Assembly (NCBI GenBank): GCA_963675935.2
Contig: CAXXPV010000003.1
Span: 1,240,001-1,304,000, forward strand
DNA from: G963675935 sp963675935
GTDB taxonomy: Bacteria > Planctomycetota > Planctomycetia > Pirellulales > Thermoguttaceae
DNA: 64,000 bases
Reading direction: 5' to 3'
The notes beneath the pieces are model-generated. The model searched no databases. It saw nothing but the letters and a program-made list of their open reading frames with translations, and was not told where the DNA came from. Both the position numbers and the translations under genes were made by a program. Below are positions 42,655 to 52,000 of the stretch, in pieces. The stretch's first letter is position 1. The number at the start of each line of letters is the position of its first letter.

Positions 42655-43659
42655 CTAAAAGTCGGCGGAAATCACCTCGCCGCCGGCGGGCGTGGCCAGG
42701 AATTGCCAAATCCTTAGGGAAACCGTGTTGCCGACGAATCGCGCGCTGCCGTCGCATAGAGCCGTGATGACACCGCCTGGATGCCCACTCCGCGAGGTCT
42801 GAACGACCATATTGAGGCTTGTGAGTGTGCCGCCGGTCCATACGCCGCCTCGCAGGCAAGGGGCCTCGGCGCCGGGGAGGCCGTCGGCCGCGTCGCACCA
42901 ACGCACGATGTCCGGCGTGGGATCGTTGGGGCAATAGCTGGCCTGGAAAACCGGACCCTCGTCGTAGGTCTGCACGCCGCGGATGGTTGTGGGGCCGCCG
43001 GCGACCAATTCCGACACCAGGATCGTATTGGACGTGCCGTCGGAAATGTCGGCGATTCTAGCGCCGTAGTTCAGGCCGAATGGTCCCTTGACTCGCTCGC
43101 CAGACGCCAAGCCGGTCAATAATTTACTCGGCGGCACGACCGTTCCTTCCATGGGCCCGACGCCCGTGCATACGGCGTAGGAAAGCCGCTTCCAATCCAG
43201 CGAGCCGGCGGGAAAGCCCGTGGTGATCGTGGAATCGGAAGGGCATTGCCAAGTGGAAATGTTCTTGGTGTAAACCGGCTCCAGAGCGGCTGGCCCCGCC
43301 GACGGATACTGGCCGCTGGGGTAACTCCAACTTGGTTCGAGCGCATCGGCCAGCGCTTGCTGCTCGATGTAGGAATAGAGCCGCACGCACCAAGGCCATT
43401 CCGCGGCCTCATAGTTGCTGTTGTTCTCAGCGACTTTTGGGGCACCGCTGTAGCCGAAGGGGAACTGCCCGTTGGCTTCGTGATAGAGGTGCATGGCCAG
43501 GGCGACCTGTTTGGCGCCGTTGGTGCATTGCATCCGTCGCGCCGCCTCGCGCGCCGCCTGCACGGCTGGCAGCAACAGTGCGATCAAAATTCCGATGATC
43601 GTGATGACGACCAAAAGCTCGACTAACGTAAAACCACTTTGGCGCGATACTTTTGTCAT
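42655..43659 (-). CDS. DUF1559 pilin-like exported protein
   Basis: A 334-residue protein of the DUF1559 (H-X9-DG) family. The N-terminus SGFTLVELLVVITIIGILIALLLPAVQ is a type IV prepilin-like signal (cleavage before Phe10, Glu14 present). Central DGTSNTILVSEL and C-terminal HPGGVITALCDGSARFVG give the family name motif His-X9-Asp-Gly. These proteins are extremely expanded in planctomycetes; they probably form pseudopilin-like surface assemblies but the function is not established. The lipoprotein gene follows in the same unit. Confidence 0.95.
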   Translation of the reverse strand: MTKVSRQSGFTLVELLVVITIIGILIALLLPAVQAAREAARRMQCTNGAKQVALAMHLYHEANGQFPFGYSGAPKVAENNSNYEAAEWPWCVRLYSYIEQQALADALEPSWSYPSGQYPSAGPAALEPVYTKNISTWQCPSDSTITTGFPAGSLDWKRLSYAVCTGVGPMEGTVVPPSKLLTGLASGERVKGPFGLNYGARIADISDGTSNTILVSELVAGGPTTIRGVQTYDEGPVFQASYCPNDPTPDIVRWCDAADGLPGAEAPCLRGGVWTGGTLTSLNMVVQTSRSGHPGGVITALCDGSARFVGNTVSLRIWQFLATPAGGEVISADF

Positions 43660-43785
43660 TTTGGACACCCAAGTCGAAAAGAAAGAAGTGGAAAAAGGAA
43701 AAACATCCACGAAGAACACGAAGGGACACAAAGATTGTTTCTTCGTGTATTTCGTGTCCTTCGTGGATAGGCTAAGGGTTTCAGA

Positions 43786-44502
43786 TTACTTCTGCTTCCG
43801 CCATGCGTAGCACAACAGGCCGATCAGCCCAGCGGCCAGAAGCGACAAAGTGGCCGGTTCGGGAACCGCGGTGACATTCACGCGAAGGTTATCGATACCC
43901 ATGGATTGGAGTTCCCCAACAGTACTGCCAGCGCCTATCCAAATTGCCAGTTTTTGCCCCACATAAGGACTGTCGGATGGAACCGTATACGAGACGCTGA
44001 AGTCCTTGAACTCGCCGGTCGTGAGATCGGCGGCGACAAAATGAGTATTCGCTAACAAGTTAGCATAGGCTAGGCCTTGGCTTTCAGCGGCAAGAACAAT
44101 ATCACCCGCGTCGTAGACTTTACGGTCCAATCGCTTGCCGATGGCAGCGGTGAATGTATAGGTTTCACCGGCCGCGATGGTGTAGTCCAAAAGCAGATAT
44201 CCAGTCCCCCAGCCACTAGCTCCCGCCATGACCACGTATTGGCTGCCATCGGCTCCAGTGGGCGTGCCGTCACCGTCGGCGTTATTGAACATCGCACTGG
44301 TTGGGTTCTGAATATAGAGTGCATCACCCATGGGAGATGCCATGGACGGACTTGCGGAAACCTGATCCGCTCCGTCCAACAACGCGGGCGACTGAAAGCT
44401 GTGGTTAGCCACGGTGATGGGCGCGGCTTGGGCGCACGTGGCGCTCAGAGCCAACACGGCGACAACCGACAAAACGACACACAAACGATTTCTAGTAAAC
44501 AT
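43786..44502 (-). CDS. PEP-CTERM exported protein
   Basis: A 238-residue exported protein. Signal peptide 1-26 ending AQA, then a beta-rich domain starting ITVANHSFQSPALLDG, as in many PEP-CTERM proteins of unknown binding role. The C-terminus VPEPATLSLLAAGLIGLLCYAWRKQK is a full PEP-CTERM signal (VPEP, hydrophobic helix, basic end). AGAAGGA upstream supports ATG 44502. Confidence 0.88.
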   Translation of the reverse strand: MFTRNRLCVVLSVVAVLALSATCAQAAPITVANHSFQSPALLDGADQVSASPSMASPMGDALYIQNPTSAMFNNADGDGTPTGADGSQYVVMAGASGWGTGYLLLDYTIAAGETYTFTAAIGKRLDRKVYDAGDIVLAAESQGLAYANLLANTHFVAADLTTGEFKDFSVSYTVPSDSPYVGQKLAIWIGAGSTVGELQSMGIDNLRVNVTAVPEPATLSLLAAGLIGLLCYAWRKQK

Positions 44503-44634
44503 CTCAACCAATCCTTCTGCCGCTAGGGCAAAAAATGGATGAAAGACTTCGGCAGGCCGAAACACTCGGCCATGATGAGTTAAGCCTCGGTCTTCCATAA
44601 CGCAAATCTCCTTGGTTTCTCAGACGACGCCTTA

Positions 44635-45711
44635 TTATGGTTTTCGGGGCGGGCTGTTTTCGGCCGGGGCCGAGCCGATCCGCCGGCACTGAATCGACTT
44701 GCCGCCGTTGCAGGTGAAGACCGGGGTGGCGCCAACGCCGCCCACTACCACCCAGTAGTTGACGTGTCCCACGCCCTGATTGCCCGGGTCGTTGACCTCG
44801 TTGACGGTCGTTTGCCAAGCGTTGTTGCCGTCCGTCTGTCCCGGTCCGGCGCGCTCGACGTCCAGTTGTTCGATGGTGAAAGCATGCCGGCCCGTCACCG
44901 TGAGCGAATTGGTGCAGCGATACGAGCCAACTCGGCCGAAACGCGAAGCATGGTGGGCAAAAGGAAAACTCAAGCCGTTGATGTTGCTCGCCAGATTGAT
45001 GTTGTCCGCGTCCGTGTGTTCGTTGACCACGATGCCGGTGTCGAATCCGGTTACGACCACGTTGCGCAACACCGTCAAGGCGCCGTTGTTGCACGCCGGC
45101 GTGATCAATCCCGCCGTGCCGTGGGTTGGCTTTGCGGCCTGCACGTTGTATAAGCCGGTGTTGATGAACACGTTTTCAATCCGGCACTGCTGCGCGTACC
45201 CCAAGTCGATGCCGCCGATGCGCGGATTATCGTAAGTTCGCGTCTCCAGGTCCTTGATTACCGCGTGGACACAAGAAAACCGGCCGTAACACTTGTCGCT
45301 GGGAGCGGCGGAAAGGACCGCGGGGCCGGAAGCGTCCAGACACTTGACGATGGTGTTGTTGTTCTGAAACTTGAATGATCCAATCGTGCCGAATATGGTA
45401 TCCGGTTGGCTCTCGCCCACGATTTCCAGGGCCAACCATCGGTCCGGGGCAACGGCCGGGATAATGATTCGTCCACGGTAGACGCCAGCGGGCAGAAACA
45501 TCCGCCCGCCTCCGGCCTGAACCACCGCCTTCAGACAGGCTGAAAAAGCGGCGGTATTGTCCGTCTTGTCGTCGCCTACGGCGCCGTAGTCGAGAACATT
45601 GAACACCCGCGGCTCCGTAGCCCCCGCGTGCGGCGTCTTTTCGGCGGCGAGCAGTTGGATTGGGGCAACTGCCAGCATCGTGCAAAATCCGATCAGAGTC
45701 AGTATCCTCAT
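44635..45711 (-). CDS. Secreted pectate-lyase-3-like beta-helix protein
   Basis: A 358-residue exported protein. Signal peptide 1-22. The segment VFNVLDYGAVGDDKTDNTAAFSACL (about 37-60) is the signature opening of the Pectate_lyase_3/GH28-related right-handed beta helix, followed by GGGRMFLPAGVYRG and repeated strand patterns. No complete glycosidase or lyase catalytic set can be pointed out, so the substrate is open; acidic polysaccharide is a reasonable inference. It lies between the FecR/LamG gene and the PEP-CTERM gene. Confidence 0.85.
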   Translation of the reverse strand: MRILTLIGFCTMLAVAPIQLLAAEKTPHAGATEPRVFNVLDYGAVGDDKTDNTAAFSACLKAVVQAGGGRMFLPAGVYRGRIIIPAVAPDRWLALEIVGESQPDTIFGTIGSFKFQNNNTIVKCLDASGPAVLSAAPSDKCYGRFSCVHAVIKDLETRTYDNPRIGGIDLGYAQQCRIENVFINTGLYNVQAAKPTHGTAGLITPACNNGALTVLRNVVVTGFDTGIVVNEHTDADNINLASNINGLSFPFAHHASRFGRVGSYRCTNSLTVTGRHAFTIEQLDVERAGPGQTDGNNAWQTTVNEVNDPGNQGVGHVNYWVVVGGVGATPVFTCNGGKSIQCRRIGSAPAENSPPRKP

Positions 45712-45814
45712 GGTTCGTATCCTGATCCTATCCTGTTCCTATCCTAATGAGCGGTTCACTAACGGCGTTGGCGTCAAAACAAACCGACGTATTTATGAAA
45801 TACGGTGCTGGCCA

Positions 45815-47704
45815 CTATTCGCTTTTGGCTTTCTTATCCGTCTTTTCAACTGTTGCACGCTGTGCAAGTTTTTTGATTTCTTCGAGCTTAAGTGCCCGAT
45901 TGAACACGGCCAACTCATCGATTTGCCCCCGCCAGTAGCAAGGCAACGTCGGCGAAATTGCCGTGCCGGCGACATTAGTTTCGCCGCCAATGCCAAGACT
46001 CGTCAGTGGCGACTTGGACAAAATGCCTTGACAGGGACTTGCCCCCACTTCCTTGCCGTTGCGATACAATCGCAACATGACTCCGTCGGCGACGAAGGCG
46101 ACGTGCTGCCAACGATTCGCGGGAAACCCTTCGGGAGAAGGCTCGTGAACCGTTACCGGCTCGCCGTTGCGAGCCCTAACGTCTACCCCCAAACCACCAT
46201 CGGGCACAGCCAAATCGAAGCAAAACTGGCCGACGCCGTTTTGTTGATTGTTCCAACTCCAATTGGCGACAATCACCGACCAGCAGTTGGTTGGCGAGAA
46301 CTCGGCAAAGACCCAAGCCGAGACGCTCAACTCATTATTTTCCGCCTTGGGATAATCGGGCACGATGCCATGCTCTCGCCCCCATTCGCCACGAAACAAC
46401 ATCGCCTCGCCAAATCGACCGGGTTTGTATATCTGGGCCGGGGTGTCCTTGTCGATCCATGCCGCGCTATCGCTATAAGCCTTGCCATGATGGCCGCCGG
46501 GCGCCGAATCGACGATTTGCATTGGATCTTTGCCCTGCTTCGACCGCTCCATGCGATAGTAAACCGCGGGCTTGAGCGACAGCACGAGATCGGCATAGGC
46601 CAGCGATGACAATTTACGTCCCTCGGGCGAAGCAGGCATATATCGTATGAACTCATTGGCGGCGACATCGCCAGCGTGCATGATGGCGGCTTGATTCGTC
46701 GTGCCGTTGCTTTTCTCAACGCAGCCCGACTCGTTGGCGTTCAAGACCAACGTGCGGCCTTGTTTTTCGCCAAGAGCGTCCAACGCCACGAGTTCCACTT
46801 TGCCGCGAAACACATGCGACCGCGTGACGCCTTTTCCGTTCACCTCGACGCCGAACTCGGTGCCGAGATCGGTGACGACGGCGGTTGGAGTGCGGACGGA
46901 GAACAGAGTGGGAGAGTGGGAGAGGGGGAGAGAGGGAGACAAAGCGGCAAGATCGGCTGGCCTCCCCTTCTCCCCCTCTCCCCCTCTCCCTCTCTTCTTC
47001 TCCACCCGCGCCGTCAACTTGCCCAGCGACAAATACCCGCCGGCCGCTGATTCCGCTACGTACGTACACGGTCCTTGGAGAATAACTTTTGCCCCGGTGT
47101 GGTAAGTGATTTCCATCAGGCCGGAAGCCAGCATGTACTTCGCGCCGAGGGCCACGTGGTTGTGAGCGGGGGCGAAATCCGTATTTTTCCAAGTGCAATC
47201 GGCCATGCCGGTGATGCGGCCGACGGACACGATCTTCGGCTCGGGCGCCGGCAGGTTGGGCGCCGCATGATTCCGGGGGACTGCGGAATTATTATTGACA
47301 ATTGTATTTGGGGGAGACGACGCGGACATCAGCGAAAAAATATACAGACCGATGCCGACTAGCACCGCCGACATGGTGTAGGAGAACGCGACATTGCCCA
47401 ATGGTGTGTTCAACGAGAAGAGAGAAGAGAGGGAAGAGTACGGAGTGCGAAGTACGGAGTGTGGAAGGCTGAATACCGGCTTCGGATTTGCAACTCCCGA
47501 TACACGGACTCCTGATGCGCTGCCCTCAACGCCTGCTTCCACGCGAAGCACGTCGCGAAGACGACGATGCAAGAGGCTCGCTTGGACAAACGTCTCGATG
47601 TTGGCCGGGTCGGCGCGAAGCCAAGCCTCGAGCGCGACGGCGTCGCCGTCGGACAACTCGTCGTCGAGCCAGGCTTCGATCGGATGAAGCGAGTTGCCGG
47701 TCAT
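45815..47704 (-). CDS. FecR/LamG-domain membrane protein, ECF-coupled
   Basis: A 629-residue protein. Residues 1-55 form an anti-sigma-like helical N-terminus (IEAWLDDELSDGDAVALEAWL). One membrane helix at about 103-127. A FecR-like domain spans about 190-350 (ITYHTGAKVILQGPCTYVAES, TPTAVVTDLGTEFGVEV). A LamG/concanavalin-like domain spans about 420-610 (SVSAWVFAEF, WQHVAFVADGVMLRLYRNGKEV, IDELAVFNRAL). Two low-complexity insertions, about 57-100 and 235-270, are encoded by repeat DNA. The ATG overlaps the sigma gene stop (ATGA), so both are made together. Role: sensing an extracellular ligand and controlling the sigma factor, inferred. Confidence 0.88.
   Translation of the reverse strand: MTGNSLHPIEAWLDDELSDGDAVALEAWLRADPANIETFVQASLLHRRLRDVLRVEAGVEGSASGVRVSGVANPKPVFSLPHSVLRTPYSSLSSLFSLNTPLGNVAFSYTMSAVLVGIGLYIFSLMSASSPPNTIVNNNSAVPRNHAAPNLPAPEPKIVSVGRITGMADCTWKNTDFAPAHNHVALGAKYMLASGLMEITYHTGAKVILQGPCTYVAESAAGGYLSLGKLTARVEKKRGRGGEGEKGRPADLAALSPSLPLSHSPTLFSVRTPTAVVTDLGTEFGVEVNGKGVTRSHVFRGKVELVALDALGEKQGRTLVLNANESGCVEKSNGTTNQAAIMHAGDVAANEFIRYMPASPEGRKLSSLAYADLVLSLKPAVYYRMERSKQGKDPMQIVDSAPGGHHGKAYSDSAAWIDKDTPAQIYKPGRFGEAMLFRGEWGREHGIVPDYPKAENNELSVSAWVFAEFSPTNCWSVIVANWSWNNQQNGVGQFCFDLAVPDGGLGVDVRARNGEPVTVHEPSPEGFPANRWQHVAFVADGVMLRLYRNGKEVGASPCQGILSKSPLTSLGIGGETNVAGTAISPTLPCYWRGQIDELAVFNRALKLEEIKKLAQRATVEKTDKKAKSE
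46905..47005. repeat. Purine/pyrimidine-rich repeat insert in the FecR gene
   Basis: An inverted G/A-rich then C/T-rich block (GAGAGGGGGAGAGAGGGAGAC ... CCCCTCTCCCTCTC) in-frame in the FecR domain, encoding KKRGRGGEGEKGRP and LSPSLPLSHSPTLFSVRTP. The palindromic DNA pattern shows an inserted dispersed repeat. A related block lies at 47405-47470. Confidence 0.8.
47405..47490. repeat. Second low-complexity insert in the FecR gene
   Basis: A-G-rich segment with GAGTACGGAGTGCGAAGTACG, partly self-repeating (AGTACGGAGTG twice). It encodes a stretch between the anti-sigma-like segment and the membrane helix that reads PHSVLRTPYSSLSSLFSL. Confidence 0.7.
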
Positions 47705-48222
47705 GGGCGGTTCCTCGATTCTTTCATCCGCCGCTCGATGCAATCGCGCAGCGCGGTTCTGGCACGATGCAACAACACCCGCACCGCGCCTGGGGTCATC
47801 TCCATCTGCTCGGCTACGTCGGCCGGCTTGAGGTCTTCGACGTATCGCAGATCGAGTGCCAGGCGAGCGCGGCAATCGACTTCTTTCAGACACTCGTCGA
47901 GCATCGGGCCATAGGCTTCCAACTGCCCGGACATCTTTTCGTAGGCCGCGCCAAGCCGCTCGGTTAGGTCGTCGCCGAAGACGTGGCGGTCGCGGGCGCC
48001 GCGTCGCTGTTCCTTGAGAATCTCAAACTTTGCGATGCCGAGCGCCCAGGATAAGAACGGCTGTGCGGGGTCGTATTCGCCAAACTTGCGCACCAGCACG
48101 ACGGCCACCTGCTGGAGAACGTCTTCGGAGCGGTGGAAGTCGCGTAGGATCGACGTGATGTAGGCCGCCACGTAGGGCTGGGCCTTCGTCCACTGCACGG
48201 CGAGTTGTTCGGCTGCGTCCAT
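47701..48222 (-). CDS. ECF-type sigma factor (planctomycete ECF01-like)
   Basis: A 173-residue sigma-70 family protein. Region 2 spans VAAYITSILRDFHRSEDVLQQV and PFLSWALGIAKFEILKEQRR; region 4 spans ALDLRYVEDLKPADVAEQMEMTPGAVRVLLHRAR in part. It heads the minus-strand cluster down to 42085 and overlaps the FecR/LamG gene by four bases. The layout sigma-FecR/LamG-secreted hydrolase/DUF1559 is typical of planctomycetes and suggests sensing of a polysaccharide. Confidence 0.92.
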   Translation of the reverse strand: MDAAEQLAVQWTKAQPYVAAYITSILRDFHRSEDVLQQVAVVLVRKFGEYDPAQPFLSWALGIAKFEILKEQRRGARDRHVFGDDLTERLGAAYEKMSGQLEAYGPMLDECLKEVDCRARLALDLRYVEDLKPADVAEQMEMTPGAVRVLLHRARTALRDCIERRMKESRNRP

Positions 48223-48468
48223 AGCGGAGGGGGCTGCCTAGCCAGATGAGTTTCTGACGGCCAATTCCTTTCACTATGGTTATATCTCCCGTTGAAAGCA
48301 AATCGTTACAAAGAATTGTGAATTCTCTTGCCTTTCACGTTATGTAACGAAAAAGGGCGTCATGCCCACCAGTCATTGTGGGCATAATGAGTTGCGTCGG
48401 ATGGGTGGCGTCGGATTGACGGGTGATGCCGAACGGCCTAGAATAATGAGGAAAGGGTTCCATGGATC

Positions 48469-48684
48469 ATGCCGAAAACAATCGAATTTGAGACGGAATT
48501 GACGGGCAGTCGCACGCTCGATTTGCCCCCCGATATTGCCTCGGTCTTGCCCTCGCGCGGAAAAGCGACGGTCGTGGTCTTTGTCGACATGGATCCCGAC
48601 GACGCCGCTTGGCAAAGGGCGGCATACGATCAATTTCTTTCGGACGACTCGATGGAAGACGCAGCCTATGATCGATACCGTTGA
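48469..48684 (+). CDS. Putative antitoxin of a PemK/MazF-type pair
   Basis: A 71-residue acidic protein. The N-terminal part TIEFETELTGSRTLDLPPDIASVLP resembles the short beta segment of small antitoxins that pair with PemK-like toxins; the C-terminal tail is acidic (DMDPDDAAWQ, SDDSMEDAAYD), as expected for the toxin-binding part. Its end overlaps the toxin start by 17 bases, which fits a toxin-antitoxin operon. Still intact although the toxin frame is broken. Confidence 0.72.
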   Translation: MPKTIEFETELTGSRTLDLPPDIASVLPSRGKATVVVFVDMDPDDAAWQRAAYDQFLSDDSMEDAAYDRYR

Positions 48685-48994
48685 GTTCGGCGACGTGTGC
48701 ATCTGCGTCTTTCCTTTCACGTCCCGCGAAGGCAGCAAGGCCCGGCCTGTCTTGGTGCTGCTGGATCTCGACCGAGACTGTCTGGTATGTCGCATCACTT
48801 CGGTTCCCCACCGAGGTTTCCTGGATGTCCCAATCGGACAGTGACGCGAAGCCGGTCTGGATCGAGCGTCCACCGTTCGTTTATCGCGGCTCGTGACGGT
48901 TGAGAAGTCCATTCTTACTCGCCGTCTTGGCAAGTTGGACTTTGCGGACGCCGCTCAAGTGCGAACCGTGTGGAACGAAAAGTTTCGCCTCTAG
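48668..48994 (+). pseudogene. PemK/MazF-type toxin gene broken by an in-frame UGA
   Basis: From ATG 48668 the frame reads VEFGDVCICVFPFTSREGSK, then ARPVLVLLDLDRDCLVCRITS and GFLDVPIGQ, the N-terminal two thirds of a PemK/MazF endoribonuclease. TGA at 48842-48844 stops it at codon 59. The same frame then continues REAGLDRASTVRLSRLVTVEK, KSILTRRLGKLDFADA up to TAG 48992-48994, a normal toxin C-terminus of total length 108. The broken codon sits where homologues usually have Trp (GxW-REAGL), so a TGG to TGA change explains it. Probably a silenced toxin; recoding or sequence error are the alternatives. Confidence 0.82.
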
Positions 48995-49021
48995 TGTTCG
49001 CGCAAATGGAAGTGACGATGT

Positions 49022-52000
49022 TCACATTGCGGCGCGGCCCGCCTGCAACAATTTCAGTGGTTCCGCTCGGCCGGTCGAAATGGCCGGCCACAATGCAGCC
49101 AAAAGGCATAGCCCCAGGGCCATGCCGAAGCCGATCGACAGTTGCGCCCAGGGAATGACAAGCGGCGGGGCCAATCCGCCGAAGAAGCTGACGTACTGCG
49201 AAATGCCCGTGCCGCACCAGCCCGAAAAGATGCCGAACCCGAGGCTCAACAGACAGGTAATCAGGCCGATCAAAATGCCTTCGGCCAGAATCATGCGGAA
49301 CAGGCCGGAGCGGGTGATGCCCAGCGAACGGAGGATGCCGAATTCCCATTGCCGGGCGCGAACCGAGGCCAACACGGTGTTCACCACGCCAAGCGACGTG
49401 ACCAAAAGCGTAATCAGCGGCAGGTAGCACGAGGCCCAAATCATGCCGGAAGCGCGAGTCGTGATGAACGATTGAACCTGGTCGGGCGTGGACACCCGGA
49501 CCGACTCGCCGAACATCGTGGCGCCCGTCGGCCAGCGTCCTTGGCCGTTGACCGGCTGCTCATCGCCCATATTTCGATCGGCGATCGGTCGCAAGCTCTC
49601 GCCGATTTTCACGACGGCCGCCCGCTTCGCGTCGATTACGGTGACAACCTTCATCGGGCTGGGCGGGGCGTTTTGCGATTCCGCTTGCGCTGTGGCCGCC
49701 GCTTTCTTTTCTTCTTCGGCCTTCACGACTTCGGCAAGATGTTCCGCGCCGTATTTTTTGTCAACATCCATCCAGAAGAAGTTGATTTGACGCAGTTCAA
49801 AATCGCGGCGCACGGCGTCGTAATCGGCGAAAACAATCGCCGACGAACGCCCTTCACGCCGACGCAAGCCGGAAAATTTCGTCATCCAGTGCCAGCCGGG
49901 CAGCGACACCGCGCCGACAATCGTATATTCGACCCGTTTCGAGGGCGCGTCGGGCGGAATCATCGAAAATTTATCGCCCAGCTTCAGATTCGTCGCTCGG
50001 AGAAAATGGTCGGGCACGATGCAATTGCGCCCTTGCTTCAGTTTAGCGCGGGCTTCGGCTGCCGAGCCTTCGACAAAGCGAACCTTCACCAGCGGATCGG
50101 TCGCGGCGAAGGCCACCTCGGGGTCCAGCCCGATCATGATGACGTTGTTCTGCCGAATGACCGAATTATGCTCCTCGCTGCCGGTGATGTCGGAGGCCAA
50201 TTTCGGCTGCTCGACGGCCAGCGGTATGCAGCGGCCGGCCTTGACGCCCGGCAGCGATTGCACCGCGGCGACATCGGCATTGGGAAATCCTCCGCGTTGA
50301 ATCGACACGAGCATGTCGGGATTCCAATCGCCGGGCTTGAACGGATCGAGCATCGAGTAGCCCCAGATTTGCATGGCCACGAACAGCCCGAGGCCGACGG
50401 TCAGCGCCGCGGTGGTGCCGAGCGTGCGCCACAGGTTGCTGCCCAATTGCGAGCGGAGCAATCGTGGTTCGAGGCCCAAAACCATCGCGACCAACGGGCC
50501 GAAAATGCTTTCGACGATCAAAATCGCCGCGGGCGTCAGCAGCAGGAATCCAACGGCCATGCTCGAACAGCCGACGGCCATGTAGACGAAATAGAGTTTG
50601 TCGGTAGACATCGATGCCGAGGCGACATAGACCAAGATCGGATTGACCGCGATCAGCGCGAGGCCCAGGAGGCCGAAAACCGCGATCCAGAGCAAATTGG
50701 GACGCGGCGAGCGGCGGGGCGACATCGCTTCGAGCGGTTGCACGCTCATGGCCCGCCATGCCGGAAGGATCGACGCGGCCATTGCCCCGCCGAACGCGCT
50801 TAGACCGGTGAAGAAAATGCACCATCCGCCCAGCGACGCGCCGTTGCGGAACAAATCGGGCTGGATGCTGGAAACGACGGCCAAAAGCCCCCAGCCGGCC
50901 AGCAGTCCGCCGCCCCAGCCGATCAGGGCAAGGATGACGCCTTCGATGGCGATGACCACGGCGACTTGTCCTCGCGTCAGCCCGACGGCCCGCATGACGG
51001 CGAACTGGCGCACCCGCTCGGTGACACCCATGCTGAGCGTGGTGAAGATGATGAAGAGCGCGGCCAGCAGCGAAAGGCCCGTGGCGGCCCATGCCTCTTG
51101 TTTGGCGCGGCTGGCCATCATGCCTTCTTCGATGCCGGTTTTGATGTCGTCGACGCCGAGCATCGAAGCGACGGGCCGACTCTTGGCGATTCGCGATTCC
51201 CAGGTTTTTCGGAACTCGGCAATCTGCGATTTCGCCTCCGGTTTCAATTGGATGTTGATGAGATTGAGTTTCGCCTTGCCGCGCGAGAATTGCCGGGCCA
51301 AGGTCGTGGGGACATAGAGGGCCGACTGTGCCGGGCCGGCTTCCACGCCGGTGCGCGGGGCCGTCGATCCCGGCGGACGCATCTTGCGGCTCATGCTCGA
51401 CTGCGAAGAACCTTCCTCGATCAAGCCCGCGACTTTTAAGTGATATTCTTTCGTGCCGATGATGACGAGGACTTCATCGCCAAGTTTCAGCCCCATTCGC
51501 TCGGCGGAGCTTTTGCCGAGCACGGCGCCGCGCCGCTCGGGATGCAACGTGTCGATCCACTCGCCCTCGACCACGGGATACGGCGGTTTTTCGGCGTCGG
51601 TGCCGACCAACGTGGGCGAAGCTTGGAGGAATCGGAAGAGCGCGGCGGTCGCCTTGTCGGCTTTCGCGCCGGTTCCCTCTCCCTTTGGGCGAGGGGAGTT
51701 GCCTTTTCCCTGGCCGGCACGAGCGCCAGGGCCACCGGGTCCACCAGGACCGCCTGCGCCGCCGGGGCCGGCGTTCGGATTGGTGACTTGCGCCTGAATC
51801 TGCATGACCGGCGTGACATCCGCCACGGCCGGGTCTTGCCGCAACGCTTCGACCAACGCCGGATCGATGGAAGCGTCTTTCGGGTCTTCCGGCACGACGA
51901 AGAAGTCGTATCGCCCCAGATATTCAACGGCCTGCTCGCCAAACTGCGACGACAGCGCGTCGTATCCGCTGACGACCCAAACCACGATGCACGCCGAAGC

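Noticed and set aside
48842..48844. Selenocysteine reading of the UGA in the toxin gene
   Set aside because: Homologues have Trp rather than Cys at this place and no SECIS-like hairpin was noticed just downstream, so a nonsense change is simpler.
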